From Pogostemon cablin (Eukaryota; Streptophyta; Magnoliopsida; Lamiales; Lamiaceae), in assembly GCA_023678885.1 (NCBI GenBank), contig CM043012.1:16838036-16902035 (forward strand): a DNA stretch of 64,000 nt. Direction: 5' to 3'. The translations under genes and the position numbers were made by a program. Positions 12,112 through 24,339 of this stretch are shown one piece after another. Under the pieces are notes generated by a model, which saw nothing but the letters and a program-made list of their open reading frames with translations, did no database searches and was not told where the DNA came from. How positions within the stretch are numbered: position 1 is the stretch's first letter; each line of letters begins with the position of its first letter.

Positions 12112-12962
12112 ATTGCAGGTAGGGATGACAATTTGCCCCGACCTGAAGTCGCCCCGCTTCGCCCAGCCCCGGTTGGGCCAGGCCAGACCCGCCCCACACA
12201 AAGAACGGGCCGAAACTACCCCGTTCTGTACATAGGGCGGTTCAAATATGGGTGTTGTTGTTGGCCCGCCCTGCCCTGCCCTGCCCCGTACTAATTTAAT
12301 ATATTAAATTATATTATTTATTTATGTATTCAAAAAATATATATAGTTCCTATTATTTACATTTCATTCAATAATTAAGTTTTCCCCATTCAACCTAAAC
12401 CCTAGCCGTTCATCTCTCACTTAGACGCTCCCACTCTCATTTTCAAATCTTATTATCTCACTCTCGGCACCTCCATCTCAACCACCATCTTGGTACCTCA
12501 CGTTCCACCAGCCCCTCGTCAACGCACAGATATTGAGTTAGTAGCACAAAAATTGAGTCAGTAGGTCTTCTTTACCCAGTTGAATGCGAGAAAAATAGGG
12601 CAGAATACATGAAGAATTGCAGACCTAATTAGGTAATTTTTTATAAACTTGAAGAAATTTTGTGCATTTGTTGTGCCAATTATCAAAATTTAAATAGATT
12701 TGTTCTTGATTGAATTCGTGGTGTTTTTGGTCGATAGGAGAAGCATTTTGATCGATAGTATTGTGCAAAAAAGAAGGTTCAGAAGCTATTTAGATGGGGC
12801 AGGGTGAGGCGGACCTGCCCCGCATAGGGGCAAGTTTGGGTACTAATATTCTGACCCGAGGCGGGTCACGGGGCAGGGCGGGGCGGCTAACCAGTGCACG
12901 GGGCGGGCTTGGGTACACAGGTACCCGCCCTGGTCCGCCCCATTGCCATCCCTAATTGCAGG
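12112..12962. mobile_element. hAT-type nonautonomous element (835 bp) with perfect 8-bp TSD
   Basis: The element spans 12120-12954 and is flanked by ATTGCAGG on both sides (12112-12119 and 12955-12962). Its ends form a short inverted repeat: TAGGGATGACAAT at the left, ATTGCCATCCCTA at the right. Both subterminal regions are GC-rich and full of GGGGCGGG/CCCGCCCC words, in sharp contrast with the AT-rich surroundings. The middle (12300-12780) looks like ordinary plant noncoding sequence. There is no transposase. The 8-bp duplication and termini fit the hAT superfamily. Confidence 0.85.
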
Positions 12963-13139
12963 TTATTCTGTGATGCACATGATGGTTTATAATATAAAAG
13001 TTATTGGGTAGTGAGTAGTTATTATATTTTTTTTAATTATTTATTTTATTTAGTGGTTAGGATTAAATAAGTATTTAATCTAATATTTCAGATTATCCGG
13101 GTACGCAACGGGTGCACTGTAGTGTAACTTTAGAATTGC

Positions 13140-13900
13140 GCTAAAATATATATCCGTTTATAATACCATGCATTCCTCCACGCTTAATATGATACATGCA
13201 TTCAATCCACGTATAATAAATACATACATCCACGCAATAGAATGAATTTTCATGACTATTCTTCTAAGACTTCCGCAATAGAATGAATTTTAAGACTCTT
13301 CTTCTTAAGATTTCCAGAAAACTTCACTGTTTAAAAGACAAAAATAATCCATCCATGCGCGATACAAATTATATCCTTATTAATTAAAGTATACTTTTTA
13401 AAATAAAATATTATACTCATATATTTATTAAGCACACGGACACAAAGAAACCAACTCATAATAATTAAATTCAGATTTGACTAAATTTTACAAATACAAA
13501 GATTACCCTCCTATTTTGAGTCTGACTAGGATGCACCTAGACGATCTTAACGTTAGATTAAATTTTTATTTAATTTCTAACATTAAATAAATAATCGGTA
13601 AAGATTTCTATCCATATTCTAGGCATCCAGAATTTTATAAAAATTAAGTAACAATTCATTTACGCGACGCGTAATTGATCCCTGCATCCACGCAAAAGAA
13701 TTCATGAATTCTATCCACGCGTAATAGATACCTGCATCCACGCAATAGAATTTCATGACACTTCTTTTTAAGAGTTTCTAAAACTTCATCGCTTGAAACA
13801 CCAATATAATACATCTACGCACAATACATACAGACATCCACGCAATAAACTTTGATGACTCTTCATGCTAGCATATGTATGTTCAAATGTTATGAAAAGA
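13140..13900. repeat. degenerate direct repeats around 'ATCCACGCAATAGAAT'
   Basis: Several imperfect copies of a unit containing ATCCACGCAATAGAAT, then TCATGACTCTTCTT, then TTCCAAAACTTC occur between 13190 and 13860 (for example near 13223, 13700, 13735 and 13830). No coding potential. Confidence 0.55.
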
Positions 13901-14125
13901 ACCGAGTTTATCCAAAAATTTCAAATTTCAGAAATTAGAAGAGTCTTCGTCTTCCTCTCCACCAACAAACCCGAAGAAAACAATCTTGCTCTGTATAATG
14001 TAGATGATGGTGGAGTTTGAGCAAACTGAAATGTTGGGTAAGTTTTTTAATTACTCAAGATTCACCCCCTTTTTCAAGGGCAGAGCCATGATTTCTAGTC
14101 CCAGTACAAAACTACAAAAGGTGAC

Positions 14126-14403
14126 ATGCTTTTTTTATATGATACTCTAGCTGAAGAGGTTCAAAAGCTTAGTGGATATGATAGAGTGATGGTGTATATT
14201 GGAGATGGGGCTTTAGTTGGAGATATATGCAGGTCAACTGATTCCAAATATTTTGGAGTTAGCATTCCTATGAAGCCAGTAGAAAGGGAGGTGGGAAATT
14301 TAAGCAGGCCCAAAAGGATTGCTGCATCCACACTTGGACTTGGAGTTGATCCTCAGCAGCTTTTGCAAGTCGCAATAGCCTCCAAGATTTCATATTTGGT
14401 TAG
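14126..14403 (+). pseudogene. phytochrome-like gene fragment (GAF-domain start), degenerate
   Basis: The open frame begins DTLAEEVQKLSGYDRVMVY after a few residues. This matches the start of the phytochrome chromophore-binding GAF domain, where plant phytochromes have a conserved 'LxGYDRVMVYKFH' segment. The continuation keeps only weak likeness (a DxCRSTDSKYFGVSIP part could correspond to the 'RSDLEPYLGLHYP' region), and no chromophore-binding Cys region follows. From about residue 52 the sequence (RPKRIAASTLGLGVDPQQLL) is not recognised. A plausible 5' splice site (GTTAGT) follows at 14399. No full-length phytochrome can be read here, so a captured or degenerate fragment is likeliest. The phytochrome assignment rests on one short segment. 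Confidence 0.45.
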
Positions 14404-14479
14404 TGTATTTTATTTTTCTGTTGTGTAAACATCATTTATGTGGCATCTGTTAACTATATTAAACTAATTTCTGTTAGGC

Positions 14480-14790
14480 TTCTAAAGTACTACCGGGTCA
14501 AGTCCAGGTGGGTAGGAACGACATCATCAGAGGAGGGGATGGTGGATGTTCTGCAGAGGGCTAATGATCTGAGGCTGAAAACAATGAGGAAAGTGCTCGA
14601 CATTCTCACTCCAGTGCAGGCTATGTATTTCCTGATTGCTGGGGGAAGAAAGTCAACGACACCCATCCTACCAAAGTACATAGATGATGAAGCCTTTATT
14701 GAAGTAGTAAGACACAGAAGCTTGCCATGGGAAGCTGCAAAGATCAATCCAATATTCTCTTTGCAGTCTTTAAATTCATGCAATTGCAAG
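14480..14790 (+). pseudogene. DOG1/TGA-like domain fragment
   Basis: The frame contains SSEEGMVDVLQRANDLRLKT followed by MRKVLDILTPVQAMYFLIAG. This resembles the end of the DOG1 (TGA-like) domain of plant DOG1-like proteins and TGA bZIP factors, where a '[AD]xLRLxTL..[IV]LTPxQA..FL' segment is conserved. The rest of the domain upstream is absent. An acceptor-like TTCTGTTAG precedes at 14477, but joining it to the preceding fragment puts this domain out of frame. About 100 residues in all, C-terminal part unrecognised. Possibly a captured fragment, or a decayed gene. Confidence 0.45.
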
Positions 14791-14899
14791 GGGACTACAA
14801 GGCGATCCTGTAATGTAATGTTACTTTTCTGTACTGATGTATTTATGGTTGTTTCTGTAATGTATGTGTGTATATATAATTGTAATGTTTATGCATAGG

Positions 14900-15460
14900 T
14901 ATATATTGATGTTGTTGATGTTTAATATAGTGAGGATTGGAAATGTAAGTAAATTAAAAGAAATCATCAGTGCAGTAGATTCATTGAACTCATATTGTTA
15001 TGCACATTAAACTCGCTGTGGCCAATCCATTGATCTTTAGCTCATACCCTTGAAATTGTGAGGTGAGAATAATGAAAAAAGGAAATATATATGTTTAAGA
15101 TCAATGTGTATATAATTTAATGTTTCAACAAAATTTGATATCCACATCAACACCTGGTTCAAATGCTTAGTTAAAATACATCAAATAGAGCATTCACTTT
15201 TTTCTCTTAACACAATATGGTGTATCACTTTTTGTTCATCTCAGCAGCAAATTTGAACATACATATATGCAAAGATGGCAATCACAAGTAGACAATCTTA
15301 AGAAACAAGAATTATAAAAACCACTCTATAATCTGATCATCACCCAAAACATAAATTAAATATTTATGTGAGGAAAAGAGGATGTGGTGAAACTAGAATA
15401 TCCTGAATTGAATGTAGGAAGCTATACAGCAGTCCTCATCAACACATGAGCTCATAATAA
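14900..15460. other. noncoding stretch
   Basis: No reading frame, RNA gene or repeat was recognised here. It separates the DOG1-like fragment from the Gln-rich minus-strand frame. Confidence 0.5.
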
Positions 15461-15462
15461 AC

Positions 15463-15810
15463 CTATGTTGAGGTGCAACACCGACTTAATTTTCTAGAAT
15501 GTTCTGGATAATTGCCAAACATGGAGAATGAGGAGACGGCAGCAAAACTTGCAGAGATTGCTATTGTGTTTGGACCTTGTTGCATTTCTAAGGGTTGCTC
15601 TTGTGTTACACAAATAATTGGAAATGTGCTTCTGTTCACCGAGAGATTGTTTTGCTGCACATGTTCATTCCCATTCAACATCTGTTGCTGCTGAAATTGA
15701 GGGCACATTGCCGTTTGCTGCAGGTTCCGGTTTGCAGTTTGATCAGAAGATAAGCTGCTCATCTGCGCATGTTGGAGGAGAACAAAATCCTGGGATTTAA
15801 CTCATTTAAT
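15463..15810 (-). pseudogene. Gln-rich reading frame, unrecognised (possible exon fragment)
   Basis: The minus-strand frame includes QTANRNLQQTAMCPQFQQQQ, then NGNEHVQQNN, a composition typical of activation regions of plant transcriptional regulators. A frame a few bases upstream (15870-15790, with SLDPLLPYHQIIGPSLNELN) also looks protein-like but is in another frame, so either an intron or a frameshift separates them. No domain is visible and the family could not be named. It may be an exon of a decayed gene or a captured fragment, like the two fragments to its left on the other strand. Confidence 0.25.
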
Positions 15811-16532
15811 GAAGGCCCAATGATTTGATGATAGGGAAGAAGAGGATCCAAAGAAGTGCCTCTCATAATTTAATTATTCAGGGTATTGGAGCCCCAACAC
15901 ATGATATCGTCATAACACCAGATGTTGGATTCGATGTCGATCAAGATGTTGGAGCCCCAACATAAGATACTGAGACATGATCAACATCAAATCAAACGGC
16001 GGTGTTGGTATCCTATGTTAGGATTTTAACATCTTAACCAACATTGAATCCGACGTTCGATGGTGTTGAATATGACGTCAGTATCAGGTATCTGACATTG
16101 AATATAATAAAACAATAAAAAAAAGTGGGGGCATTTTGGTAAAAATAATCTTTGTATATAAATGATATAATATAAAGTTAAGTGGTTGAATAACAATTAT
16201 TTTTAACTTTTATTTATGATTATTTTGATCATTCTCCCTTAATTTTATTGACTTGACATAATTTGATAATAAATAAATTTAAAAGTATCTTATGTGTTGG
16301 GTTAGTATGACATATTTAAAATCAAATTGTATTCCGATATTGGAAAGGATAAACAATTGAAGGAATTATTTAGGATTATATGAAACGGATGAAATATTTA
16401 TCCCATGTAATTTATAAAATAAGTTTTAATTTTATATTAATTAATGTGTATAAAAGATATATAATGATCTACTAATCGGATACCCGTGCATAAAAGAAAA
16501 GATAGATAATGATATTGTAAGAGAATATTAAT
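15811..16532. other. noncoding stretch with short GTTGGAGCCCCAACA-type repeats
   Basis: Between 15880 and 16090 the words ATGTTGGA, GGAGCCCCAACA and AACATC recur in both orientations, giving weak inverted-repeat structure. The remainder is AT-rich and featureless. Confidence 0.4.
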
Positions 16533-17250
16533 ATACTCAATCCGTCTCGTACCAAAGTCTCTTTTTTCCATTTTGGTAATCTCACACAAAGGTTCTCTTT
16601 CCTTTTTTATACACATGGGTTCCACACTCGCCTACTAATACAATTAAAATATGGGATTCACACTCTCACTAGTACAACTACTCACTACACATTAAATAAT
16701 AATACTCCTTAATATACGTGCAAAAAAACAAAATGCACCCTTGGTGCGGGACGGAGGGAATATGTGAAATACTCTCTTCGTCTCCCTACAAGAGTTGCAT
16801 TTTACTAATTATGGTATCCCACTACAAGAGTTACATTTCGAGTTACATTTCTTTTTTTAGTAGATGTGACCCAAATAAATCAATCACTTTATCTTCACGT
16901 GGCTACACACAACACTAATACAATTGTCCACTATACATTAAAATATTACTCCCTCCGTCCCATTTAAAGAGGGTCTTTTTTCCATTTTGGGCGTCTCACC
17001 CAAAGGGTCTCCTTTCCTATTTTACACACATGGGACCCACACAAACCTCCTCTAATACAATTAAAATATGGGCCCACATTTCCACTAATACAACTACCTA
17101 CTACACATTAAATAATAATACTCCTTAATTTACGTGAAAAAAGCAAAAGGGTCTCTTTCGAAGGGATGGAGGGAGTATATCTCTTAACTCACTATACATT
17201 AAAATACAAGTATTTCTTAATTTCCAGTAAATATAACTCCGGATGGAGTA
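16533..17250. repeat. Stowaway-like MITE cluster, one nested in another
   Basis: One copy spans about 16533-16762 (TACTCAATCCGTC...GACGGAGGGAATA). A second spans about 16770-17250 (TACTCTCTTCGTCTCC...GGATGGAGTA). A third, 16948-17177 (TACTCCCTCCGTCCC...GGATGGAGGGAGTA), lies inside the second: the phrase CACTATACATTAAAATA flanks it on both sides. Confidence 0.75.
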
Positions 17251-17364
17251 ATATATAAGAGAACGAATAGAAATAATTATTAAATATTAATTGAAAAAAA
17301 TTAATATATGCAACTAATTGAGTAAATATGGTATTAATCTTTGTTATGGGGATTTAGTAGGACG

Positions 17365-18059
<695 letters not shown>

Positions 18060-18060
<1 letters not shown>

Positions 18061-18380
18061 AGGACATTGAAAGCAGTGCATTTCGAAGAAATCCCAGGTT
18101 AGTGATTACAAAGAGATTTTGTCTCTATTGAAGGCGAAAAGAGCATCAGAGCTTTTACAACACGGAGAAACTAACACTTCTCTCCCTGTTGTTGCGGTCA
18201 TAACCGTACCCACCTAAACATACTGCAGAGTTACGCATCAGTCATATGAGATCACATACATACAGTTATCAGATTCAAAATTTAACTAACTGAACATATT
18301 CAACTATTCACCTCACTGAGTACTAGTATACTTTTTCATACTCCTGAAGAAACTGATGTTAAAATGAAGAAACTGATTAC

Positions 18381-18416
<36 letters not shown>

Positions 18417-18646
18417 AGCTTAAGATTTTAGGAGCGGTCATTTAGCAGGGTATCAAAGTTAGGCAACGGAAAGGTCTTGTGCTCGAGTCTCACTGTGATT
18501 TTAGATAAAGTGGAACAAAGTGTAGTTTATGTACTTCTCTAAGATAAATAGCATTCTTCGTAAAAGAATTGAAGACTTGAAGCCAAAAAAAAAAAAGGAT
18601 TTTCATACCTATGGAGTCGTCGTATTTGAAATAAAGCACCAAGAAT
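18060..18646 (-). other. KASII 3' UTR region, possibly with an intron
   Basis: After the TAG stop (18649-18647) the minus strand reads 38 bases to CCATAG followed by GTATGA (18608-18607), a plausible 5' splice site. A CTCTGCAG or ATGTTTAG acceptor lies near 18220, followed by a segment that runs to about 18060 and is denser in GC than its surroundings. This would be a 3' UTR intron of about 380 bp containing a (GT)n/(AC)n run at 18384-18413. Without transcript evidence the alternative, an unspliced 3' UTR, is also possible. Confidence 0.35.
18384..18413. repeat. (GT)n microsatellite, about 15 units
   Basis: Uninterrupted GT dinucleotide run just downstream of the KASII stop codon, inside the proposed 3' UTR intron. 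Confidence 0.95.
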
Positions 18647-21600
18647 CTACTTGTAAGGAGCGAATATAATTGACGAATTATGGCCACCAAAACCAAATGA
18701 ATTAGACAGAGCCACATTAACTTTCAGCCTTTCCTTAGTGGGTCCAACCAGCAACTTTGTGTCCTGCATCAAGTGTTATCATCAATAAACGATTGTTCAC
18801 TGCTTTACAAAAACTATAATGCAGCCTTAACTGACCCATCAAGTTGACTATTATAATAAATTCATGTGGCCAGTAAAGCGTCAGAACCGAGTCTAATTGC
18901 ACGAAACACTCAGAGGGGCACTATGAAAGAGGTAAAAAATAAAAGGGGCATGGTATAACATATGGCATATTTCTGCAGCTGTTATTGAAAATAGTCAAGA
19001 TATTGGGCAAGGAAACACAACTTTGTCTTAGTTTCATATAAGAGAAAGATTGACAAAGCCAACCAGATTTTTGTGGAAGTGTGAAATAACATTACCACTC
19101 CGTCATCCGGATTTTCAAGATTGATATTTGGATGAACCCAGCCAGTCCGAATCGCCTAAAAGAAGTAAACATCATTATTAGAGGGGAAAAAAAAACAGAG
19201 CTAATCATTTGAAGATCCATTAACCCAAAGAGGAATAAACCGCAGCGCATAAACTTAAGTAATGACAACACAGTGCTTATTGGAACTTTAATTTTGGAAT
19301 TTCCTAATTTATTTGAATGAACTAAGTTCACTAAAGTAACACATCAATTAATCACATGATTACAGACCACTAAACAAATTGAACCAAGGAGCATAAATTT
19401 CAATGAACTGAAAGAATAAATCGACTAACCCCTACAAATTTATCATCCAAAATATTGCAATAAAATATAAGGCTTACCACTGTCAAGAAGTGCAATAAAT
19501 TTTTTGGTCCAGAGTATTCAAAATGCTTATCATAATCAAATATTGCACCTGGAAGATAGAGGACTAACTCATCACCCCCACATTGCCCCATTCCCAACTA
19601 TAAATTTTTCCTTCTTTTGATTGATAAATATAAGAAGTGTTTTGTGCAATGACAAGTCAACAAATTATGCTGAAATTTATTTTCTTATTTGCAAACTCTA
19701 TTATAATATGTGGAGTAAAAAAATACACCTGCACTGTTGCAACAGCCTCCACTGCACCAGCTGCACCGAGTAGGTGTCCTATCATAGACTTTGTGGAGTT
19801 CACTCTCAACTGCAAAATAGCTGAATTAGCCACAAATTGCACAAAAAATTAATAGCAATGAAATACGAGTAGGATGATACAAAAGGAAACTCATGTTGAT
19901 GAAACCTCAGGATTTTGCCCAAAACAACTAATAAGTGCTTGATACTCCTTGATGTCACCAGCTGGAGTAGATGTTGCATGTGCATTAATATAATTCACGT
20001 TTTCCTTAGATACTCCTGATTGAGCCAGAGCTTTTTCTACGCACAGAATTACACCAGTTCCTGCTTGTGGATACGATCAAAGGCTCAAAACTTAAAATAA
20101 GAAAAGAGAATTATTTGAGTTAATAGTCAACATCACAAGTTCAGTAATAAAATAAAAAAAAGAACATCAAACCATAATGATATAATAATATTGACCGCTT
20201 AATGACAAGAAATTACAGAATGGAATTCTTGCGACAACAAATCGCTCATTTTGATGTTAAATGAACTATTGCAAATTTAGATTATTGCGATTACAGAATT
20301 GGTAAACAGGTACATTTCTGTAAACCAAACACACCTCCAAGTTAAACAACACGTCAGATCACATGAAATTCTACCCAATTTTGATATAAAAAGTGACATG
20401 AGAATTTGGCAAATAAATTTCGCAAAAATGATTCTCACTATTTATCAATTGGTATTATGCATGAAATCATGATTGCACTCTTCACATACTCTAATCTTGC
20501 CTTCACCACATGTTCACTCTAGGATATGAGAACCAAGGGATGTACCTTCTGGATGGGGTTCTGTCATGTGATAAGCATCACATGTGAAGCTCCCACCAAG
20601 GAACTCAGCATAGATAGTTGCACCTCTTTTCTGTGTATTGTTAAATTGCAAATATTTATTAAAGCCACCAGCAAATTCATCAGCATTTACATAAAAAAAT
20701 ATAAACTCTTGAGCAGTTGGAGTTTCTAAATACCTTAGCATGCTCAAGTTCTTCCAACAGTAACACTCCAGCCCCTTCTCCCATTACAAATCCATCACGA
20801 CCCTAACAAAGACAAGCAATTAAGTCATAGGGAACTGACAGTCAAATTTTAATGATCTTGTAATTTTCACTTGCTCCATTATGTCCTACTAGTCATAAAC
20901 TGTCTTTCCATAGTATATGCATAGATATCAAGAAACGCCACCAGGAAGACATATAATCAGTAATGAATGAAACACAATCACATACATCAAAATTCAATAT
21001 TCATAAACTGAAGGTACAAGACAAGTTTCACCAGCTGCCCTTTATCCTATATGTCGTAAACTTTTTCCTATGCACAAAGACGCACATGCAATTGGTAATA
21101 TATGCATTAACATTTATAAAGAAATGCCAATGTTTATAGAGTGAAGCTATTTAACAGAGAAAGGATCACTCAGCAACAACATGTCTTTAACAGTACATAT
21201 TTTTTCCTCCCAACTCAAGTTATGCTACTGCATACCAGTAAAGAATAGATTTCATAGTAAACATATGCATTTTATCACTAACCAAACACAAATAAATATA
21301 ATTTAAGGGAATAACTTGACAGCTTCATTTGGTACTCTGGGACCTAGAAAATAACTAAAAATTAAAAATGAGCAGCAGGTGAGATTTCTGGCATTTATAG
21401 ATGATATATAAATGAAATAGAATCCAGACTTTCAGAAAATTCAACAGAATTTCTTAAATTATGTTAAGACATAATATAGAAAATTACACTATCCCATGGA
21501 CGAGACGCTTTAGTAGGATCAGTATTCCTCTGTGACAGTGCTCGGCAAGCCACAAAGCCTCCCAATCCTGTAGCACAGTCAATAATTTGAGATAATGATA

Positions 21601-23974
21601 GGAGCATTTGAAACATATGTAATGCAAGAATAAGTAGTTATACCAATAGGGATGATTGCTGCATCTGATCCCCCACACAACATCATGTCCTGCAAAATCT
21701 CAACAATCATTGGCAAACACAATAATGAACAAGGCATAGGTCTATACATGAACATCCAGATGATTTTTGAAAGAATATGAAACGAAGTCAAAAGACGCAA
21801 TAAAGCTTGTGTCTGAAGCTCAAAGAAGGGATCAAGACTTACAGCTTCACCTCTGATGATGTGGTTAGCAGCATTCAATATACAGAAGTTGCTTGTGGCA
21901 CATGCAGTAGATATTGAGTAGTTGGGGCCCATCCATCCCTGCAATGCAAAGCTAATCAAGCTTAGTATAATATCAATTAGTTGTGCGTTAATCAAATAGC
22001 TAAGATGTAAAGAAGAAATTGAGTTAACCAGATCCATGGCAAGAATGGCAGAACCCATGTTTGTAGTTGCAAATGGCACGCAAAAAGGATTCATCTTTCT
22101 ATAAGAGATTCGCAAAGCTTCAATTGCATCATTAAAGACCTGTTCAAATGATATATACGAAGATAATAGTACTTTACATCATTAGTATGCAAGCAGAAAA
22201 TTTCATCTTGATGCAATTACAGAATGTTAACCCACCAGTGAACTTTTAAAATGTATAACAAAGAATCATAAAGTCAAAATGGTAGAATAATCTAATTTAT
22301 CAGATTAAAGTACCAACAATGTTTAAGCAACCAAGTTTAGTTGTGGTAACAGCGGAGAACTGTATGCCAGCAGAAATGATAAACAGTCATGTTGCTAACC
22401 CTATGCAGAACTTTGAAGCTCTAGGCAAAGGAAACCTCCATTTTCTTACTTAAGTGCAATAATTTTTTTTATACCTTCATGCCACCCAAAGCAGAACCTA
22501 TGAGCACACCACATCTTGCTTTGTCTAATTCATCCATGACATCTTCCGTAATTCCTGCATCCGCCAATGCCTTCTTACCAGCTGTCAGCATGTAAAGCAT
22601 GAACCTGTCCATTCTTTTGGAGAGTTTGGGAGCAACCCAGCCATCTGTTGAGAAGGTCTTGATCTCTCCAGCAATTCTCTGCAATTGAAACCTTTAGAGT
22701 CATAATCACTTCAAGTCAAAATCAGAACCAATAGCTTTGAAATGACAAAAAGAAAAAAAACAAAGAAAACATACTGTTGGATATTCAGAACAATCAAAAG
22801 CCTCTATCTCACTAATCCCACTGACTCCTTCAAGAAGGTTATTGTAGAAGATATCTGGAGAATTACCCAGCGGTGTCTCCACACCCATACCTGTCACAAC
22901 CACCCTCCTTTGCTTGGTCGGAGGTTTCTTCTTTTGCATAACTTCCATAGCCGGATTTACAGCCACAGCCATTGCTTCTCCTAAATTTTACAGAAAAACC
23001 AGAGTAGAAATCCACTTAGTTGTCTTGTATAAGTATTCCAAGGAATTATAATGCAAAAAAGCGGAGCAAAATTCACTTGACCATGACAATCATTGCCAGA
23101 AAAAGAAGAATTGGGAGGGGTAAGGAGTACACGTGAGTAGAAACCACCACTGAGACTGCAAACCACCAAAACCAAACCTCACCCACCCCACATAGATGCA
23201 AAAAATATGTGAAAGATTATTTATTGACACCCTAAAGCACATTCATATCCATATCAAATTCAGAAGCACAACTTGGGTAGCTGATAAAGCAAATACACCA
23301 CGAGAATTCCGTCCAAAAGTAAAACTGAAAGAGCGCTTTAAGGAGAAACCAAGAACAGAACAACAGCAATCAATCCTCAAGCAACGACTTAAACAAAAAA
23401 ACTGAACATTAAATATATAAATTGCTTATTGAATATTAATGCCGCATTTACAAATCTAACATTGAATTATTTCTAAACAAAAACAGAAAAAAATATGAAA
23501 TTTTAGAATATCACAAGTCAATTAAACCCACCACCGAGAACATTAAAACAGAACCGAAATAAAAACTCAAAGCAAATCAGAGAGTAAAGGTAAAAGGCCT
23601 CAAACACGACAAGAAGATAGGCTAATCCCACAATGAGAGCAAAACGAATAAATTTTACCAGAAGGACGGGCAGAGAGATGGGATTTCCTGCGCCTACGCT
23701 GCACCGGCGAGTTCTTCGATCCGAATCCGAAGAAAACCTCAGAGGATTTATTGAAATGATCGCAGGGCTGGAAGGCCAAGCAAGAGGTCATGAGATTGCG
23801 AATTCCGGACGTGTGCGGCGCACACCTGGCCATAGCCCTTTTCCGGCGGCGCACCGCCCATCTGCTGAGGCGAGACGAATCGGACGAGAGCATGGAAACG
23901 GAAGAGTCCTTCTCACAAGCGGCTGACATGCATGCGGCCATTAGCCACGAGCAGACCACCGATGTCGCCGCCAT
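18647..23974 (-). CDS. KAS2 (FAB1): 3-oxoacyl-[ACP] synthase II, plastid (KASII), 13 exons
   Basis: The product condenses palmitoyl-ACP with malonyl-ACP to 18-carbon 3-ketoacyl-ACP in plastid fatty-acid synthesis, setting the C16/C18 balance. Coding exons (minus strand): 23974-23659, 22980-22775, 22678-22475, 22139-22029, 21938-21843, 21689-21644, 21567-21488, 20802-20734, 20630-20546, 20060-19906, 19809-19729, 19155-19096, 18763-18647. They total 1626 nt, 541 residues, with GT-AG introns and consistent phases. The start ATG at 23974 has G at -3 and +4; the frame upstream lacks another ATG. Residues 1 to about 125 are Ser/Arg-rich, a chloroplast transit peptide. The condensing domain starts at RRVVVTGMG (130). 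Catalytic residues visible: Cys292 in STACATS, His432 in NAHATST, Lys463 and His468 in NSTKSMIGH; the glycine-rich end FGFGGHNSS is present. Exon-coded IAGEIKTFSTDGWVAPKLSK and FATTNMGSA favour KASII over KASI. No disruption is seen. Confidence 0.97.
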
Positions 23975-24212
23975 CGCAGTCCGTCCAATCCTCGGTTTCC
24001 CACAGCGGCAAAACAAATGTACCCGTATGCGTATACGTATTCGCGAACAGCGAGTGTACCTCTACAATGATCTGCGATTTAATTCATCCAACAATTACAC
24101 AAAGCAGAGAAAGAATCCAATCCACAACATCAGGAACAGAGTGGGGAGTACACTGTGTATGTGGGTGGGAGGCTTCAGAATGAGGGTGGTGAAAACTATT
24201 GATTGAATCTGA

Positions 24213-24243
<31 letters not shown>

Positions 24244-24290
24244 GAGTGAGAGTAAATACAGAGAGAGAAAGCTGATGTGATCGAAATGGT
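23975..24290 (-). other. KASII 5' UTR with CT-rich tract
   Basis: Upstream of the start codon the minus strand carries a CT-repeat tract (24206-24244 as GA on the plus strand), common in leaders of plant housekeeping genes. The 81-residue minus frame at 24340-24095 lies in this leader and is not considered coding. A 5' UTR intron cannot be excluded. Confidence 0.5.
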
Positions 24291-24312
24291 GTTGTTTTTT
24301 TGATACTTTCGC

Positions 24313-24324
24313 TAATTAAATAGC
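24313..24324 (-). promoter_or_regulatory. candidate TATA element of KASII
   Basis: The minus strand reads CTATTTAATTAG, a TATA-like sequence about 30 bases upstream of the proposed transcript start (near 24285) and just before the CT-rich leader. Placement is by inspection only. Confidence 0.3.
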
Positions 24325-24339
24325 AATTTGCAGACGCCA

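Noticed and set aside
23196..24206. Plus-strand frames of 69-138 residues
   Set aside because: Antisense to KASII exon 1 and intron 1; rich in Arg from reverse reading of the transit-peptide exon.
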